A stretch of 64,000 nucleotides of DNA from assembly GCF_000420805.1 (NCBI RefSeq), contig NZ_ATVQ01000001.1, forward strand, positions 558,001 to 622,000. The letters are read 5' to 3'. The position numbers and the translations under genes are program-made. Within the stretch, counting starts at the first letter, position 1. The number at the start of each line of letters is the position of its first letter. The notes beneath the pieces were generated by a model, which made no database searches, was not told where the DNA came from, and worked only from the letters and a program-made list of their open reading frames with translations. Positions 9,301-16,709 of the stretch are shown in pieces. This DNA is from Yaniella halotolerans DSM 15476. GTDB taxonomy: Bacteria > Actinomycetota > Actinomycetes > Actinomycetales > Micrococcaceae.

Positions 9301-10112
9301 CTGCTGCTGTGCCAGCTCAGGAAACCGATACCCCTCCTCTGACCTATGAAGGCACAGAATCCAGCCCACGGTTGGATGAGGGCATGCACGTTCGAGTCAC
9401 CCCCGAAGAAGGCGAAACCCTGTTCGTCACCGCGAACTCCGCGAGCGGTTCCAAGTACTATGGCCTGCGAGATGTCAGCGAATACCGGGACGGTTTCCAA
9501 GCACGTTTCCGTGACCAGCAGTACGAGCAGAACATCACCGGTGTGGAAGTCGATCAGTGTACGGTCACCGCAAAGACCGTGGAACTCGACGGCACCGTGG
9601 TCGATACCATCGAGCTACTCCGCGACCGCACGGATCCAGAAATCACCGCAACCAACAACGCTATCGAGCTTGGTGCTGAGTTCGATCCACTGACTGGCAT
9701 CGACATCACCGATGACTGTGCGACCCTGACCACCGATGACCTCGAGGTCGAAGGCGAAGTCGATACCGCAGCCCTTGGTGACTACGCACTGACTTACCGT
9801 GTTGCTGACGATGCTGGCAACGAAACGACCTTCGAACGCACCGTGGCCGTCACCGAGGCTACGGATTCGGAAGAGGAACCCACTGAGAGCGCTCAAAACG
9901 ACCAGACCTCGGACACCACCGCAGCCGGTACCGGCCCTGGAACAGATAGCGGTAGTAGCACTGCTGATACAGAGCGGGTCGCTGACACTAACGATTCCTC
10001 CGGATGGTTGGCCAGTACTGGCGCCAGCATCGGGTGGATAGCAGCACTTGGTGGTCTCGCGATTGCCGCGGGTATGGCCATGCTCATTGCCAAGCGTCGC
10101 CAACAGATGTAG
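6339..10112 (+). CDS. large LASTG-anchored metallophosphoesterase with three N-terminal beta-sandwich repeats
   Basis: A 1257-residue surface protein. TTG at 6339 is chosen because GGAGGTGA lies 7 bases upstream and a signal peptide (SRWLPATTLAFGLAASG...THAQ) follows. Three homologous about-170-residue modules begin near residues 48, 279 and 470 (each WSYLD[DN]G.DP, ending NTIAVQLHQ), probably galactose-binding-like folds. A purple-acid-phosphatase-type Fn3 domain (about 660-750) precedes a calcineurin-like phosphoesterase (FFGDPQIG, GNHD, TFHRP, GHDHSYSRS; about 760-1090), an Ig-like domain (DRTDPEI onward) and a Ser/Thr-rich stalk. The C-terminus has LASTG, a hydrophobic helix and AKRRQQM, a class E-type sortase signal. 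It likely hydrolyses extracellular phosphoesters at the wall. Confidence 0.85.
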   Translation: MTRISRWLPATTLAFGLAASGLVFIAPTHAQQVDPEPDTELLNETSQWSYLDDGNDPSNGESTRTAWTAADFDDSAWNTGHGSFGANDGEATALEGGHTPANLLDQYDDEGANTEAFFFRANFTVDAAALENNSALTGSLLFDDAAVVYINGERVTGFGDDQLALSDDGDDRNMVYGGPDRDAPVQEQFTIPTDVVNAGENTIAVQLHQANEESSDVYFQFESLKLTGSETETSPDTEADTDAVAPADEASDSPAPEAAEASPEAAASQPMALIDGQEWSYLDDGTDPANGLEDRTDWTAPEFNDADWDTAPGSFGALRGEHAELSGGHLPDNLLDQYHEDTSDNKEAFFFRSDFSVEAADLEDELILNGSIRYDDAVTIFVNGERVAGFHDGDLEFAEDGEDRNMVFGGSNSSAPILEQFTVPTDLLVEGENTIAVQLHQGRDGSSDIYFDMESLDFEEPPLADSTQAWSYLDNGTDPSDGLENRTDWTAPEFDDADWSSSTGGSFGALRGEQEELNGGYYPDNLLDQYYPDSDGLNKEAFFFRTDVTIDAADLTDDTVLRGSLRYDDAAIVHVNGERIEGFHDGGLDFADEGEGRNMVYGGSNSSAPNRGEFIVPNEHLEAGENTIAVQLHQGRDSSSDIYFGLENLDFDQIEATNDGQTSILLGMGADSTERRLSWFTDSGVAESVQLAEGAHDTMPAAAITVETTEQDSSADFGRDYAHATLSDLTPGTYSYRVGSDEGGWSDIAQFEVFEQDLEHTFTFFGDPQIGASGNVAGDAAGWQNALDANDQLFPESQFLLSAGDQINDYSGNVNEYNAYLAPEQMRTNAFAQTLGNHDSMSGFPQRLYHQHYNQPNLADYDTSEGTYWFKHNGVLHLNISTEYRDWDDHREFLETTIAEQGDDAHWTMLTFHRPLYSVANHSTSGTTNDIRDGLGPIINNLDIDVVLTGHDHSYSRSFLIDAEGNQVDPAASETIVDANGDVVEPEAAAVPAQETDTPPLTYEGTESSPRLDEGMHVRVTPEEGETLFVTANSASGSKYYGLRDVSEYRDGFQARFRDQQYEQNITGVEVDQCTVTAKTVELDGTVVDTIELLRDRTDPEITATNNAIELGAEFDPLTGIDITDDCATLTTDDLEVEGEVDTAALGDYALTYRVADDAGNETTFERTVAVTEATDSEEEPTESAQNDQTSDTTAAGTGPGTDSGSSTADTERVADTNDSSGWLASTGASIGWIAALGGLAIAAGMAMLIAKRRQQM

Positions 10113-10141
10113 GAAGCACGCTACGACATAACTCAATACTG

Positions 10142-10181
10142 ATCTGGCGGTGTATCTCGGTGACGAGGTGCACCGCCAGAT
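10142..10181 (+). terminator. hairpin terminator after large phosphoesterase
   Basis: ATCTGGCGGTG (10142-10152) pairs perfectly over 11 bp with CACCGCCAGAT (10171-10181) across an 18-nt loop, 30 bases after the stop codon. There is no strong T-run. A short GTCCGA-N3-TCGGAC hairpin lies just downstream at 10199-10213. Confidence 0.65.
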
Positions 10182-10262
10182 GCTTTCCCAATAATGCTGT
10201 CCGAGTGTCGGACTAGGGCTTAGGCTTCGAAGATGGGTACGAGCAAGTTAGGAGGCTTCTTG

Positions 10263-11642
10263 GTGGGACGCATTCCACAATGGCTGCCAGCAACGCTCAT
10301 AGCGCTGAGCCTCGTGGCCATCGGCACGCTTTTGACGGCACCTCTGTACTCCACGCCGGATAGGTCTGGAACTACCGACGAGCTCCGTTTTCCTACATTG
10401 GACGAGCACCGGAACCGCTACGCCACCGGACCAACGTCCATCTTGCTGGGCATCGGCGCCGAGCCATCTGAGCGTCGGCTCTCCTGGTTCACCGATACCG
10501 GCGTGCACGAGACCGTCCAGGTAGCAGAGGGCTCACACGAGACCATGCCAGCACTCGCGGTCACCGTCGCAGCTGAGGAGCAGGCTCAGAGTGCCCGTCC
10601 CGGCCATGACTATGTCCACGCAACCCTGACGAACTTGTCGCCGGGAACTTATAGCTACCGCGTCGGCTCCGAACGCGCTGGCTGGTCGAAGATCGAACAG
10701 TTTGAGATTTACCACCAGAACGTTGACCACGAGTTCACCTTTATCTCGGACGCCCAAATAGGAGCATCGGGCAACCGAGCAGATGATGCCGCAGGATGGC
10801 AGCGTGCACTGCAGGCAAACGATGAGCTCTTCCCGGACTCACAGTTTGTGCTGTCTGCCGGGGATCAGGTGGAGGCTGACTACACGGGCAACATTGCCGA
10901 GTACCAGGCCTATATCGCGCCGCCGCAGATGCGCACGCAAGCATCAGCCCAAACCCTGGGCAATCATGACTACAACCTGTTCACGCCACAACGGCTCTAC
11001 CATCAGCACTACAATCAACCCAACCTTGCTGACTACGACGCAACGCGGGGTACCTACTGGTTTGTCTACAACGACGTCCTGCATCTCAATATCAGCAGTG
11101 AATACGAAAACTGGGATGAGCATCGAGAATTCCTCGAATCCACCATTGCCGAACACAGCGACGAGACACAGTGGACGATCCTTACCTTCCATCGTGCACT
11201 CCACGGTGCCGCCAACCATGCAGTCGATTCGAGTACAACGGATGCTCTCCGTGATGGACTCGGGCCAGTGATCATCGATCTCGACATCGACCTGGTTCTC
11301 AACGGTCACGATCATTCCTACGCGCGCAGCTTTCTCATCGACTCCGATGGCCAGCAAGTACATCCGAAAACTTCGGAAGAACAAGCTGATCACGGAAGCG
11401 TCAGCGTCACCCCAAAAGCAGACGAAACCCTGTTCATCACGGCCAATTCATCGAGCGGATCGAAGTACTACGAATTGGTTGATGCCGATTCGTACCGGGA
11501 CGGTTTTGAACCACGTTTTCGTGATCAACAATATGAGCCAAACATCACCGGTATTGCAGTCGACCAGTGCTCTCTCACCGCAACCACAGTTGAATTCGAT
11601 GGCACGGCAGTGGATACAGTCAAACTTCTCCGCGACTGTTAG
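10263..11642 (+). CDS. secreted metallophosphoesterase, short paralogue
   Basis: A 459-residue paralogue of the preceding protein that keeps only the Fn3-like (ILLGIGAEPSERRLSWFTD) and calcineurin-like catalytic parts (FISDAQIGASGN, GNHDYN, TFHRALHG, GHDHSYARS). It lacks the three N-terminal modules, the Ig domain and the sortase signal. GTG at 10263 is preferred: GGAGG sits 7 bases upstream, and the resulting N-terminus (GRIPQWLPATLIALSL) aligns with the start of the larger protein. An ATG at 10233 lacks this support. A single N-terminal hydrophobic segment implies secretion or membrane anchoring. The pair arose by duplication followed by domain loss or gain. Confidence 0.85.
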   Translation: MGRIPQWLPATLIALSLVAIGTLLTAPLYSTPDRSGTTDELRFPTLDEHRNRYATGPTSILLGIGAEPSERRLSWFTDTGVHETVQVAEGSHETMPALAVTVAAEEQAQSARPGHDYVHATLTNLSPGTYSYRVGSERAGWSKIEQFEIYHQNVDHEFTFISDAQIGASGNRADDAAGWQRALQANDELFPDSQFVLSAGDQVEADYTGNIAEYQAYIAPPQMRTQASAQTLGNHDYNLFTPQRLYHQHYNQPNLADYDATRGTYWFVYNDVLHLNISSEYENWDEHREFLESTIAEHSDETQWTILTFHRALHGAANHAVDSSTTDALRDGLGPVIIDLDIDLVLNGHDHSYARSFLIDSDGQQVHPKTSEEQADHGSVSVTPKADETLFITANSSSGSKYYELVDADSYRDGFEPRFRDQQYEPNITGIAVDQCSLTATTVEFDGTAVDTVKLLRDC

Positions 11643-11675
11643 TTGCGCTAGCTTATGTTTGATAACGATGCGTTG

Positions 11676-13619
11676 TTAGACGGCTTGCGTCTCATGTTGA
11701 GTGACTCGCTGTTTCTGCGTGCGGGCAGCGCGTAAGCCGTTGCCAATCACGATCACCTCGGCGACTTCATGAACGAGTACTACCGCTGCCAGCCCGAGCG
11801 TTCCGGTGATGGCAAGTGGCAGGAGAACAGCGATGATCGCCAGTGAAAGCACAATGTTTTGATTCATGATGAACCGTCCCCGACGTGCATGCGCTAGAGC
11901 TTGCGGGATGAGGCGCAAGTCTTGGCCGGTGAAGGCTACATCAGCGGATTCGATAGCGGCATCAGATCCGGTTGTGCCCATTGCGATGCCCACCGTGGCT
12001 GTTGCTAGCGCCGGAGCATCGTTGATTCCGTCACCGATCATGCCAGTAGGTTGCTGTTTCACGGATTTGGAGATCTCGGCAGCTTTATCTTCGGGACGCA
12101 GTTCAGCTCGAAAATCGTCTATCCCGGCCGCAGATGCTAAAGCATGAGCCGTGCGAGCGTTATCACCGGTCAGCATCACGACTTCAATGCCTTGAGCCTG
12201 CAGTTGCGTTACAGCGCCGGTGGCTTCTGGGCGCAGTTCATCTCGTACACCGATCGCTCCGATGACTTCCGCATTACGAGTGACGATGACGCAGGTCTGC
12301 CCGTTGGTTTCCATCGCTTCCACCGTGTCAGTGAGTACACCACCAGCCAGCCATCGAGGACTTCCAACCGATATTTCGTCTCCCGCTACCTGGCCGATAA
12401 TCCCGTGGCCTGGTGCTTCGGACACGCTGATCGCTGCAGGTATCGTTGTTGCGGCGGTGGTGATCGCCAACGCTAGCGGGTGGGTACTGTGCTGTTCCAA
12501 GGCCGCAGCAAGACCCAGCACTTCGTCACGGTCCTCGCCCGCTATCGTGTGGACTGCGGTCACGGATGGTTCATTGCGAGTGAGTGTTCCGGTTTTGTCT
12601 ACTGCAAGACTGCTCAAGGTTCCCAATTGTTCAAAAGCTGCACCACTTTTGATGATGACCCCGAATTTACTGGCCGCACCGATTGCTGAAACCACCGTGA
12701 CTGGCACGGCGATAGCTAGAGCACACGGGGAAGCGGCCACAAGGACGACGAGGGCTCGTGTGAGCCACGTTTCAGGATCACCAAAGATGGATCCAAAGAT
12801 CCCAACCAGCACCGCAAGTACCAAGACACCGGGTACTAATGGCTGCGCGATGCGGTCAGCAAGCCGAGCACGCTGACCTCGGTCATTTTGAGCCTGTTCT
12901 ACCAAGCTGACTAGCGCCGTCAATGAGTTATCAGTACCGGCTGCCGATGCGGTAATTTCTAGCGCACCCGAGCTGTTAATGGCTCCTGCCGCGACACTGT
13001 CTCCGACAGTGACCTCAACGGGGATTGATTCTCCGGTGATGGCTGACGTGTCGAGATTACTGCTGCCAGCAGAAACGATGCCGTCGGTAGCGATTCGCTC
13101 GCCGGGACGTACCCGCAACACATCACTGATGCGGATTTCGCTGGCCGGTATATCAACGGCAGAGTTATTGCGAAGCACTGTCGCTGTTTCGGGCACAAGT
13201 TTGAGCAAAGCGCGCAGGCCGGTGCGCGCCCGATCCATGGCCTTATCTTCAAGCGCTTCCGCGATGGAATATAAGAACGCTAGCGCTGCGGCTTCTTCGA
13301 CGTATCCCAGGACGACTGCACCTGTAGCGCTGATCGTCATGAGTAAGCCAATGCCTAGCTTGCCCCGTGTAAACAGCCCGCGCAGTGCTCCGGGCACGAA
13401 TGTGGAAGCCCCGAAGAGCAGACCAGTCCAGAACAATACTTGGGCAATGGTATCCCCGCCCGCGTTGTCGGCGGTGCTCCACTCGGTGATCAGGCCAGCG
13501 AGAAAGAAGACAGCTGAGGCTATGGGGATAAGGACTGCCAGGTCGCGCCACCACGGTTGCTCCGGTTCGGCCGCTTGGGTGTCGGTGGTCGTTTGTAAGT
13601 CGCAGCATACTGAACTCAT
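11676..13619 (-). CDS. ctpG: heavy-metal P1B-type ATPase, CtpG-like
   Basis: A 647-residue metal-efflux ATPase. Motifs visible are TGES (actuator), SPCALAIAVP in the ion-conducting helix, DKTGTLT (phosphorylated Asp), the HP dipeptide (THPLAL), TGDN and GDGINDAPAL. The membrane Cys motif is SPC rather than CPC, and a late helix carries HEVAEVIVIGNGLR, both as recalled for mycobacterial CtpG-like pumps. There is no N-terminal HMA domain, only a CC pair at residues 5-6. The start overlaps the cmtR stop by 4 bp (ATGA), indicating translational coupling. Substrate is inferred from CmtR pairing as Cd(II)/Pb(II), possibly Zn or Co. Confidence 0.85.
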   Translation of the reverse strand: MSSVCCDLQTTTDTQAAEPEQPWWRDLAVLIPIASAVFFLAGLITEWSTADNAGGDTIAQVLFWTGLLFGASTFVPGALRGLFTRGKLGIGLLMTISATGAVVLGYVEEAAALAFLYSIAEALEDKAMDRARTGLRALLKLVPETATVLRNNSAVDIPASEIRISDVLRVRPGERIATDGIVSAGSSNLDTSAITGESIPVEVTVGDSVAAGAINSSGALEITASAAGTDNSLTALVSLVEQAQNDRGQRARLADRIAQPLVPGVLVLAVLVGIFGSIFGDPETWLTRALVVLVAASPCALAIAVPVTVVSAIGAASKFGVIIKSGAAFEQLGTLSSLAVDKTGTLTRNEPSVTAVHTIAGEDRDEVLGLAAALEQHSTHPLALAITTAATTIPAAISVSEAPGHGIIGQVAGDEISVGSPRWLAGGVLTDTVEAMETNGQTCVIVTRNAEVIGAIGVRDELRPEATGAVTQLQAQGIEVVMLTGDNARTAHALASAAGIDDFRAELRPEDKAAEISKSVKQQPTGMIGDGINDAPALATATVGIAMGTTGSDAAIESADVAFTGQDLRLIPQALAHARRGRFIMNQNIVLSLAIIAVLLPLAITGTLGLAAVVLVHEVAEVIVIGNGLRAARTQKQRVTQHETQAV

Positions 13620-13984
13620 AAGACCTGCTCCGTGGCCGAAGGCTCACAGCAGCCTGCAACGGTGCAGGTCGAGTCAATACATGGCACCTGCTCGTCCACC
13701 GCCAGCGTCACCTCGACTAACGCTGTTAACGCCACCGTCAGATGCGGGTCAGCGATCTCGTATCGCGTTTTTCGCCCTTCAAGTTCGGCCACGACGATTC
13801 CGCAACCACGTAAACAAGTCAGGTGATTGGAAACATTCGTACGCGTCAAACCCAAATCCTGGGCGAGTTGAGCCGGATAGCCCGGAGCTTGTAACAGTGA
13901 AAACAAAATTTTTGAACGCGTGGGGTCAGCCATCGCCCGGCCAAGCCGATTCATCACATCGATCTGTGCGTCTATAGTCATCAT
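13616..13984 (-). CDS. cmtR: CmtR-like ArsR/SmtB-family metal sensor
   Basis: Winged-helix repressor resembling Mycobacterium tuberculosis CmtR, the Cd/Pb sensor that controls ctpG. It shows GRAMADPTRSKIL, the recognition helix TRTNVSNHLTCLRGC, and a later VPC. With the internal ATG at 13984 as start, the three cysteines fall at residues 57, 61 and 102, the CmtR ligand positions as I recall them; an ATG at 13996 would shift these by four. The C-terminal tail has extra cysteines (CIDSTCTVAGCC), possibly an accessory metal site. The gene overlaps ctpG by 4 bp, so metal relief of repression would induce the pump. Confidence 0.85.
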   Translation of the reverse strand: MMTIDAQIDVMNRLGRAMADPTRSKILFSLLQAPGYPAQLAQDLGLTRTNVSNHLTCLRGCGIVVAELEGRKTRYEIADPHLTVALTALVEVTLAVDEQVPCIDSTCTVAGCCEPSATEQVL

Positions 13985-14024
13985 CCACTGAACCATACAG
14001 TATTCAATGACCTATTGGGTAAGT

Positions 14025-14049
14025 GCTAGATCCGCCCTGTTCTAGATCC
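14025..14049 (-). promoter_or_regulatory. direct repeats in cmtR promoter region, candidate operator
   Basis: CTAGATCCG occurs twice, at 14025-14033 and 14041-14049, a 16-bp period, in the 180-bp gap upstream of cmtR. The position suits an autoregulatory CmtR site, but no palindrome of the usual ArsR type is clear here. Assignment is tentative. Confidence 0.3.
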
Positions 14050-14165
14050 GTTCAGTTATAGCATCGAGAGAAATATGCTTAACCTAAGCTTCGCGGAAGC
14101 CTCTGCGATTTTATGGCTGGGAAGACTCAGGTGGAGCGCTATAGCCAGGGCGTGGCCGCTGCACT

Positions 14166-14522
14166 TCAGGAGAGGTCAATGAGTTCACGTAGCTGGCTGA
14201 AGGCTTCCGGAATGACACTATAGTGGGCCCATTTTCCGCGCTGTTCGCGGATCACCAGGCCGGCCTCCACAAGCTTCTTCATGTGGTGGCTTACGGTCGG
14301 CTGGGTAATGTCGAGCTCCTCGGTAAGATCGCAGGCGCACACATCCTGGCAACCCTGAGCGGCCACATGTGATAGGAGGCGTAGTCGGGTGGGATCAGCC
14401 AGCGCTTTCAGTATTCCGGCGAAGCGCTCGGCCTGAGCTACACCCATCGGGCTGTCTGCCAGCGAACAGCACTGCTGATCGGTTGTGGCGGATAGAGCTG
14501 ATTCTTCGACTGTAGTACTCAT
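14166..14522 (-). CDS. arsR: ArsR-family arsenical repressor
   Basis: A 118-residue winged-helix repressor with LADPTRLRLLSHVA, the metalloid-binding CACDL motif plus a nearby Cys (GCQDVCACDL), and the recognition helix ITQPTVSHHMKKL. As(III)/Sb(III) binding to the cysteines would release DNA. The start MSTTVEESAL at 14522 is preferred over an ATG at 14537; neither has a well-spaced Shine-Dalgarno. It is transcribed divergently from acr3-arsC-arsO across a 91-bp region holding a palindromic operator, so it probably controls both directions. An N-terminal QQCCS adds two more cysteines. Confidence 0.92.
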   Translation of the reverse strand: MSTTVEESALSATTDQQCCSLADSPMGVAQAERFAGILKALADPTRLRLLSHVAAQGCQDVCACDLTEELDITQPTVSHHMKKLVEAGLVIREQRGKWAHYSVIPEAFSQLRELIDLS

Positions 14523-14536
14523 ACCCCCATCATACA

Positions 14537-14593
14537 TTGACAGGCATCTATCTGGCAGGATACGCTCGCAGTCATGTATTGATGGTTATCAAT
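14537..14593 (+). promoter_or_regulatory. ars operon promoter and ArsR operator
   Basis: A -35-like TTGACA at 14537-14542 is followed by weak -10 candidates near 14559-14566. Downstream lies the inverted repeat ATTGAT-GGTT-ATCAAT (14578-14593), the TTGAT/ATCAA pattern of ArsR-family operators. It lies between promoter and acr3 start (14614), where bound repressor would block transcription. GGAG precedes the acr3 ATG. Confidence 0.55.
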
Positions 14594-14613
14594 GTGAGAA
14601 CACGGAGAAATAA

Positions 14614-15759
14614 ATGAGCAAAGCAGTAAGCACTGCTGCAACCACAGAGTCGCCGGTTATGCAAGAAATGTCTTTTCTGGACCGCTGGTTGGCGTTGTGG
14701 ATTGTGCTGGCTATGGGGTTGGGTCTGGCATTGGGGCGATTCGTTCCCGGCCTGAACACCGTCTTAGATTCTATGACCGTCGGCGGGATCTCCATACCGA
14801 TTGCTATCGGCCTGTTGGTGATGATGTATCCGGTGTTGGCAAAAGTCCGATATAGCGAAACACACAGGGTCACGGGCGACCGGAAACTGATCATCTTGTC
14901 TCTGGTGCTCAACTGGGTACTGGGGCCGTTGTTTATGTTCATATTGGCCTGGGTGTTTCTGGCAGACCTGCCCGAATACCGCACGGGGCTGATCATTGTG
15001 GGGCTTGCCCGATGCATCGCCATGGTGTTCATCTGGAATGACATGGCATGTGGCGACCGCGAGGCTGCAGCGGTACTGGTGGCAATCAATTCGGTATTCC
15101 AGGTGGTGGCCTACGGCGCGTTGGGCTGGTTCTATCTTCAGTTGTTGCCGTCATGGCTGGGCTTGGAGACCACTTCCGCGCAGTTCTCTGTGTGGGCGAT
15201 CGTTGCATCGGTGCTGGTCTTTCTTGGCATCCCGCTGCTGGCCGGCTTCCTGACGCGAACCTTCGGAGAAAAGGCAAAAGGTCGCGATTGGTATGAAAAT
15301 ACGTTCCTACCAAAAATTGGACCCTGGTCACTGTATGGGCTGCTGTTCACCATCGTGCTGCTCTTCGCTTTCCAAGGAGAAGCCATCACCTCCCAGCCGT
15401 GGGATGTCGCCCGCATGGCGGTACCGCTGCTGCTGTACTTTGTGCTGATGTTCCTGGCAAGCTTCTTTACTTCAAAAGCAGTCGGCCTGAATTACGCCAA
15501 GTCGACGTCGGTAGCTTTCACGGCTTCGGGTAATAATTTCGAGTTGGCTATTGCCGTGGCGATCGGCACCTTCGGGGTGACCTCTGGCCAAGCCCTGGCC
15601 GGAGTTGTGGGACCACTGATCGAGGTCCCAGTGCTGGTGGGTTTGGTCTATGTTGCGGTATGGCTGGGACGCAAACTCTTCCCCAACGATCCCACGGTTC
15701 CCCGGCCTCGTATCCGGAAGACATCATCGATCACGGCCACAACCACCACAGGAGTCTGA
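14614..15759 (+). CDS. acr3: arsenite efflux permease Acr3
   Basis: A 381-residue membrane carrier with about ten hydrophobic segments, exporting As(III) (and often Sb(III)) using the membrane potential. The family signature LARCIAMVFIWNDMACGD, with its essential Cys, and FTASGNNFELAIAVAIGTFG are clear. N-terminal VRYSETHRV matches Acr3. First gene of the ars operon; the arsC fusion begins 4 bases after its stop, implying translational coupling. Its expression is probably controlled by the adjacent ArsR operator. Confidence 0.95.
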   Translation: MSKAVSTAATTESPVMQEMSFLDRWLALWIVLAMGLGLALGRFVPGLNTVLDSMTVGGISIPIAIGLLVMMYPVLAKVRYSETHRVTGDRKLIILSLVLNWVLGPLFMFILAWVFLADLPEYRTGLIIVGLARCIAMVFIWNDMACGDREAAAVLVAINSVFQVVAYGALGWFYLQLLPSWLGLETTSAQFSVWAIVASVLVFLGIPLLAGFLTRTFGEKAKGRDWYENTFLPKIGPWSLYGLLFTIVLLFAFQGEAITSQPWDVARMAVPLLLYFVLMFLASFFTSKAVGLNYAKSTSVAFTASGNNFELAIAVAIGTFGVTSGQALAGVVGPLIEVPVLVGLVYVAVWLGRKLFPNDPTVPRPRIRKTSSITATTTTGV

Positions 15760-15762
15760 ATC

Positions 15763-16638
15763 GTGAGCACACCAGAAAATACTCCCAGTGTGCTGTTCGT
15801 CTGTGTGAAGAACAGCGGCAAATCTCAGATGGCAGCTGCTCTCATGCGCCATCACGCTGCACAAACTGGGGCAGTGATCGATGTACATTCGGCGGGCACG
15901 GAGCCCGGGCACTTCACGAACCAACTCTCTGCAGAAGTCATTGCCGAACTCGGAGCCGATATGACGGGCGAAACACCCCGGCTCATCGACCCAGACCTTG
16001 TTCAGGCTGTGGATCGCGTCGTTGTGCTCGGCAACGAAGCACACGTGGAACCGATGAAGGGCATGACTGGCACCATTCACACGTGGCACACTGATGAGCC
16101 ATCTGCGCGTGGGATTGAAGGAGCAGAACGGATGCGCCTGGTGCGCGATGATATCGACGCCCGAGTGCGCACCCTGCTTGCCGAATTCACCGATACACCC
16201 CTTGCATCCCCGAACAATGATCTCCCGTCGGTGATGTTCGTCTGCGTCCACAATGCCGGGCGTTCCCAGATGGCCGCGGGCTACTTACGGGAGCTGAGTC
16301 AGGGACGTATCGAGGTCCGTTCTGCAGGGTCTGAACCAGCCGATCAGCTCAATCCCGTGGCAGTACAGGCTATGGCTGAAGAAGGCATTGATATCACCGT
16401 AGCTGTCCCAAACATCCTTACCACCGAAGCGGTGAAGGCTTCCGATGTGGTCATCACCATGGGCTGCGGAGATGCTTGCCCAATCTTTCCGGGCAAACGC
16501 TACGAAGACTGGGAACTGCCGGACCCGGCGGGTCAGGGGATCGATGCGGTCCGGGCCATCCGCGACGACATCAAAGCCCGAATCCAGAGCTTGATTCCCG
16601 AGCTACTGGAATCGCCCGATCACCAACAGCAACGCTGA
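15763..16638 (+). CDS. arsC: tandem arsenate reductase-type (LMW phosphatase fold) fusion protein
   Basis: 291 residues containing two complete low-molecular-weight phosphatase/arsenate-reductase domains in tandem. Domain 1 (about 9-140) has the P-loop [13 protein letters not shown] with Cys14. Domain 2 (about 157-282) has [13 protein letters not shown] with Cys161 and the actinobacterial ArsC closing [20 protein letters not shown]. Domain 2 looks like a mycothiol/mycoredoxin-dependent arsenate reductase; domain 1 resembles the stand-alone small phosphatase-like protein often encoded beside it. GTG start with GGAG 8 bases upstream. Product As(III) would be exported by Acr3. Whether both domains are active is unknown. 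Confidence 0.9.
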   Translation: MSTPENTPSVLFVCVKNSGKSQMAAALMRHHAAQTGAVIDVHSAGTEPGHFTNQLSAEVIAELGADMTGETPRLIDPDLVQAVDRVVVLGNEAHVEPMKGMTGTIHTWHTDEPSARGIEGAERMRLVRDDIDARVRTLLAEFTDTPLASPNNDLPSVMFVCVHNAGRSQMAAGYLRELSQGRIEVRSAGSEPADQLNPVAVQAMAEEGIDITVAVPNILTTEAVKASDVVITMGCGDACPIFPGKRYEDWELPDPAGQGIDAVRAIRDDIKARIQSLIPELLESPDHQQQR

Positions 16639-16709
16639 ACCGAATCACGACGGCGCTCACGCGTCCCCAATATTTTTACGCAATCCCCTTGATTGTTTAG
16701 GAGCCCACC

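Noticed and set aside
8655-9500. 281-codon minus-strand frame inside the large phosphoesterase
   Set aside because: Val/Gly-rich shadow of a well-supported coding strand.
12979-13977. 332-codon plus-strand frame over ctpG and cmtR
   Set aside because: Antisense to two confidently identified genes; Arg/Pro/Ser-rich shadow.
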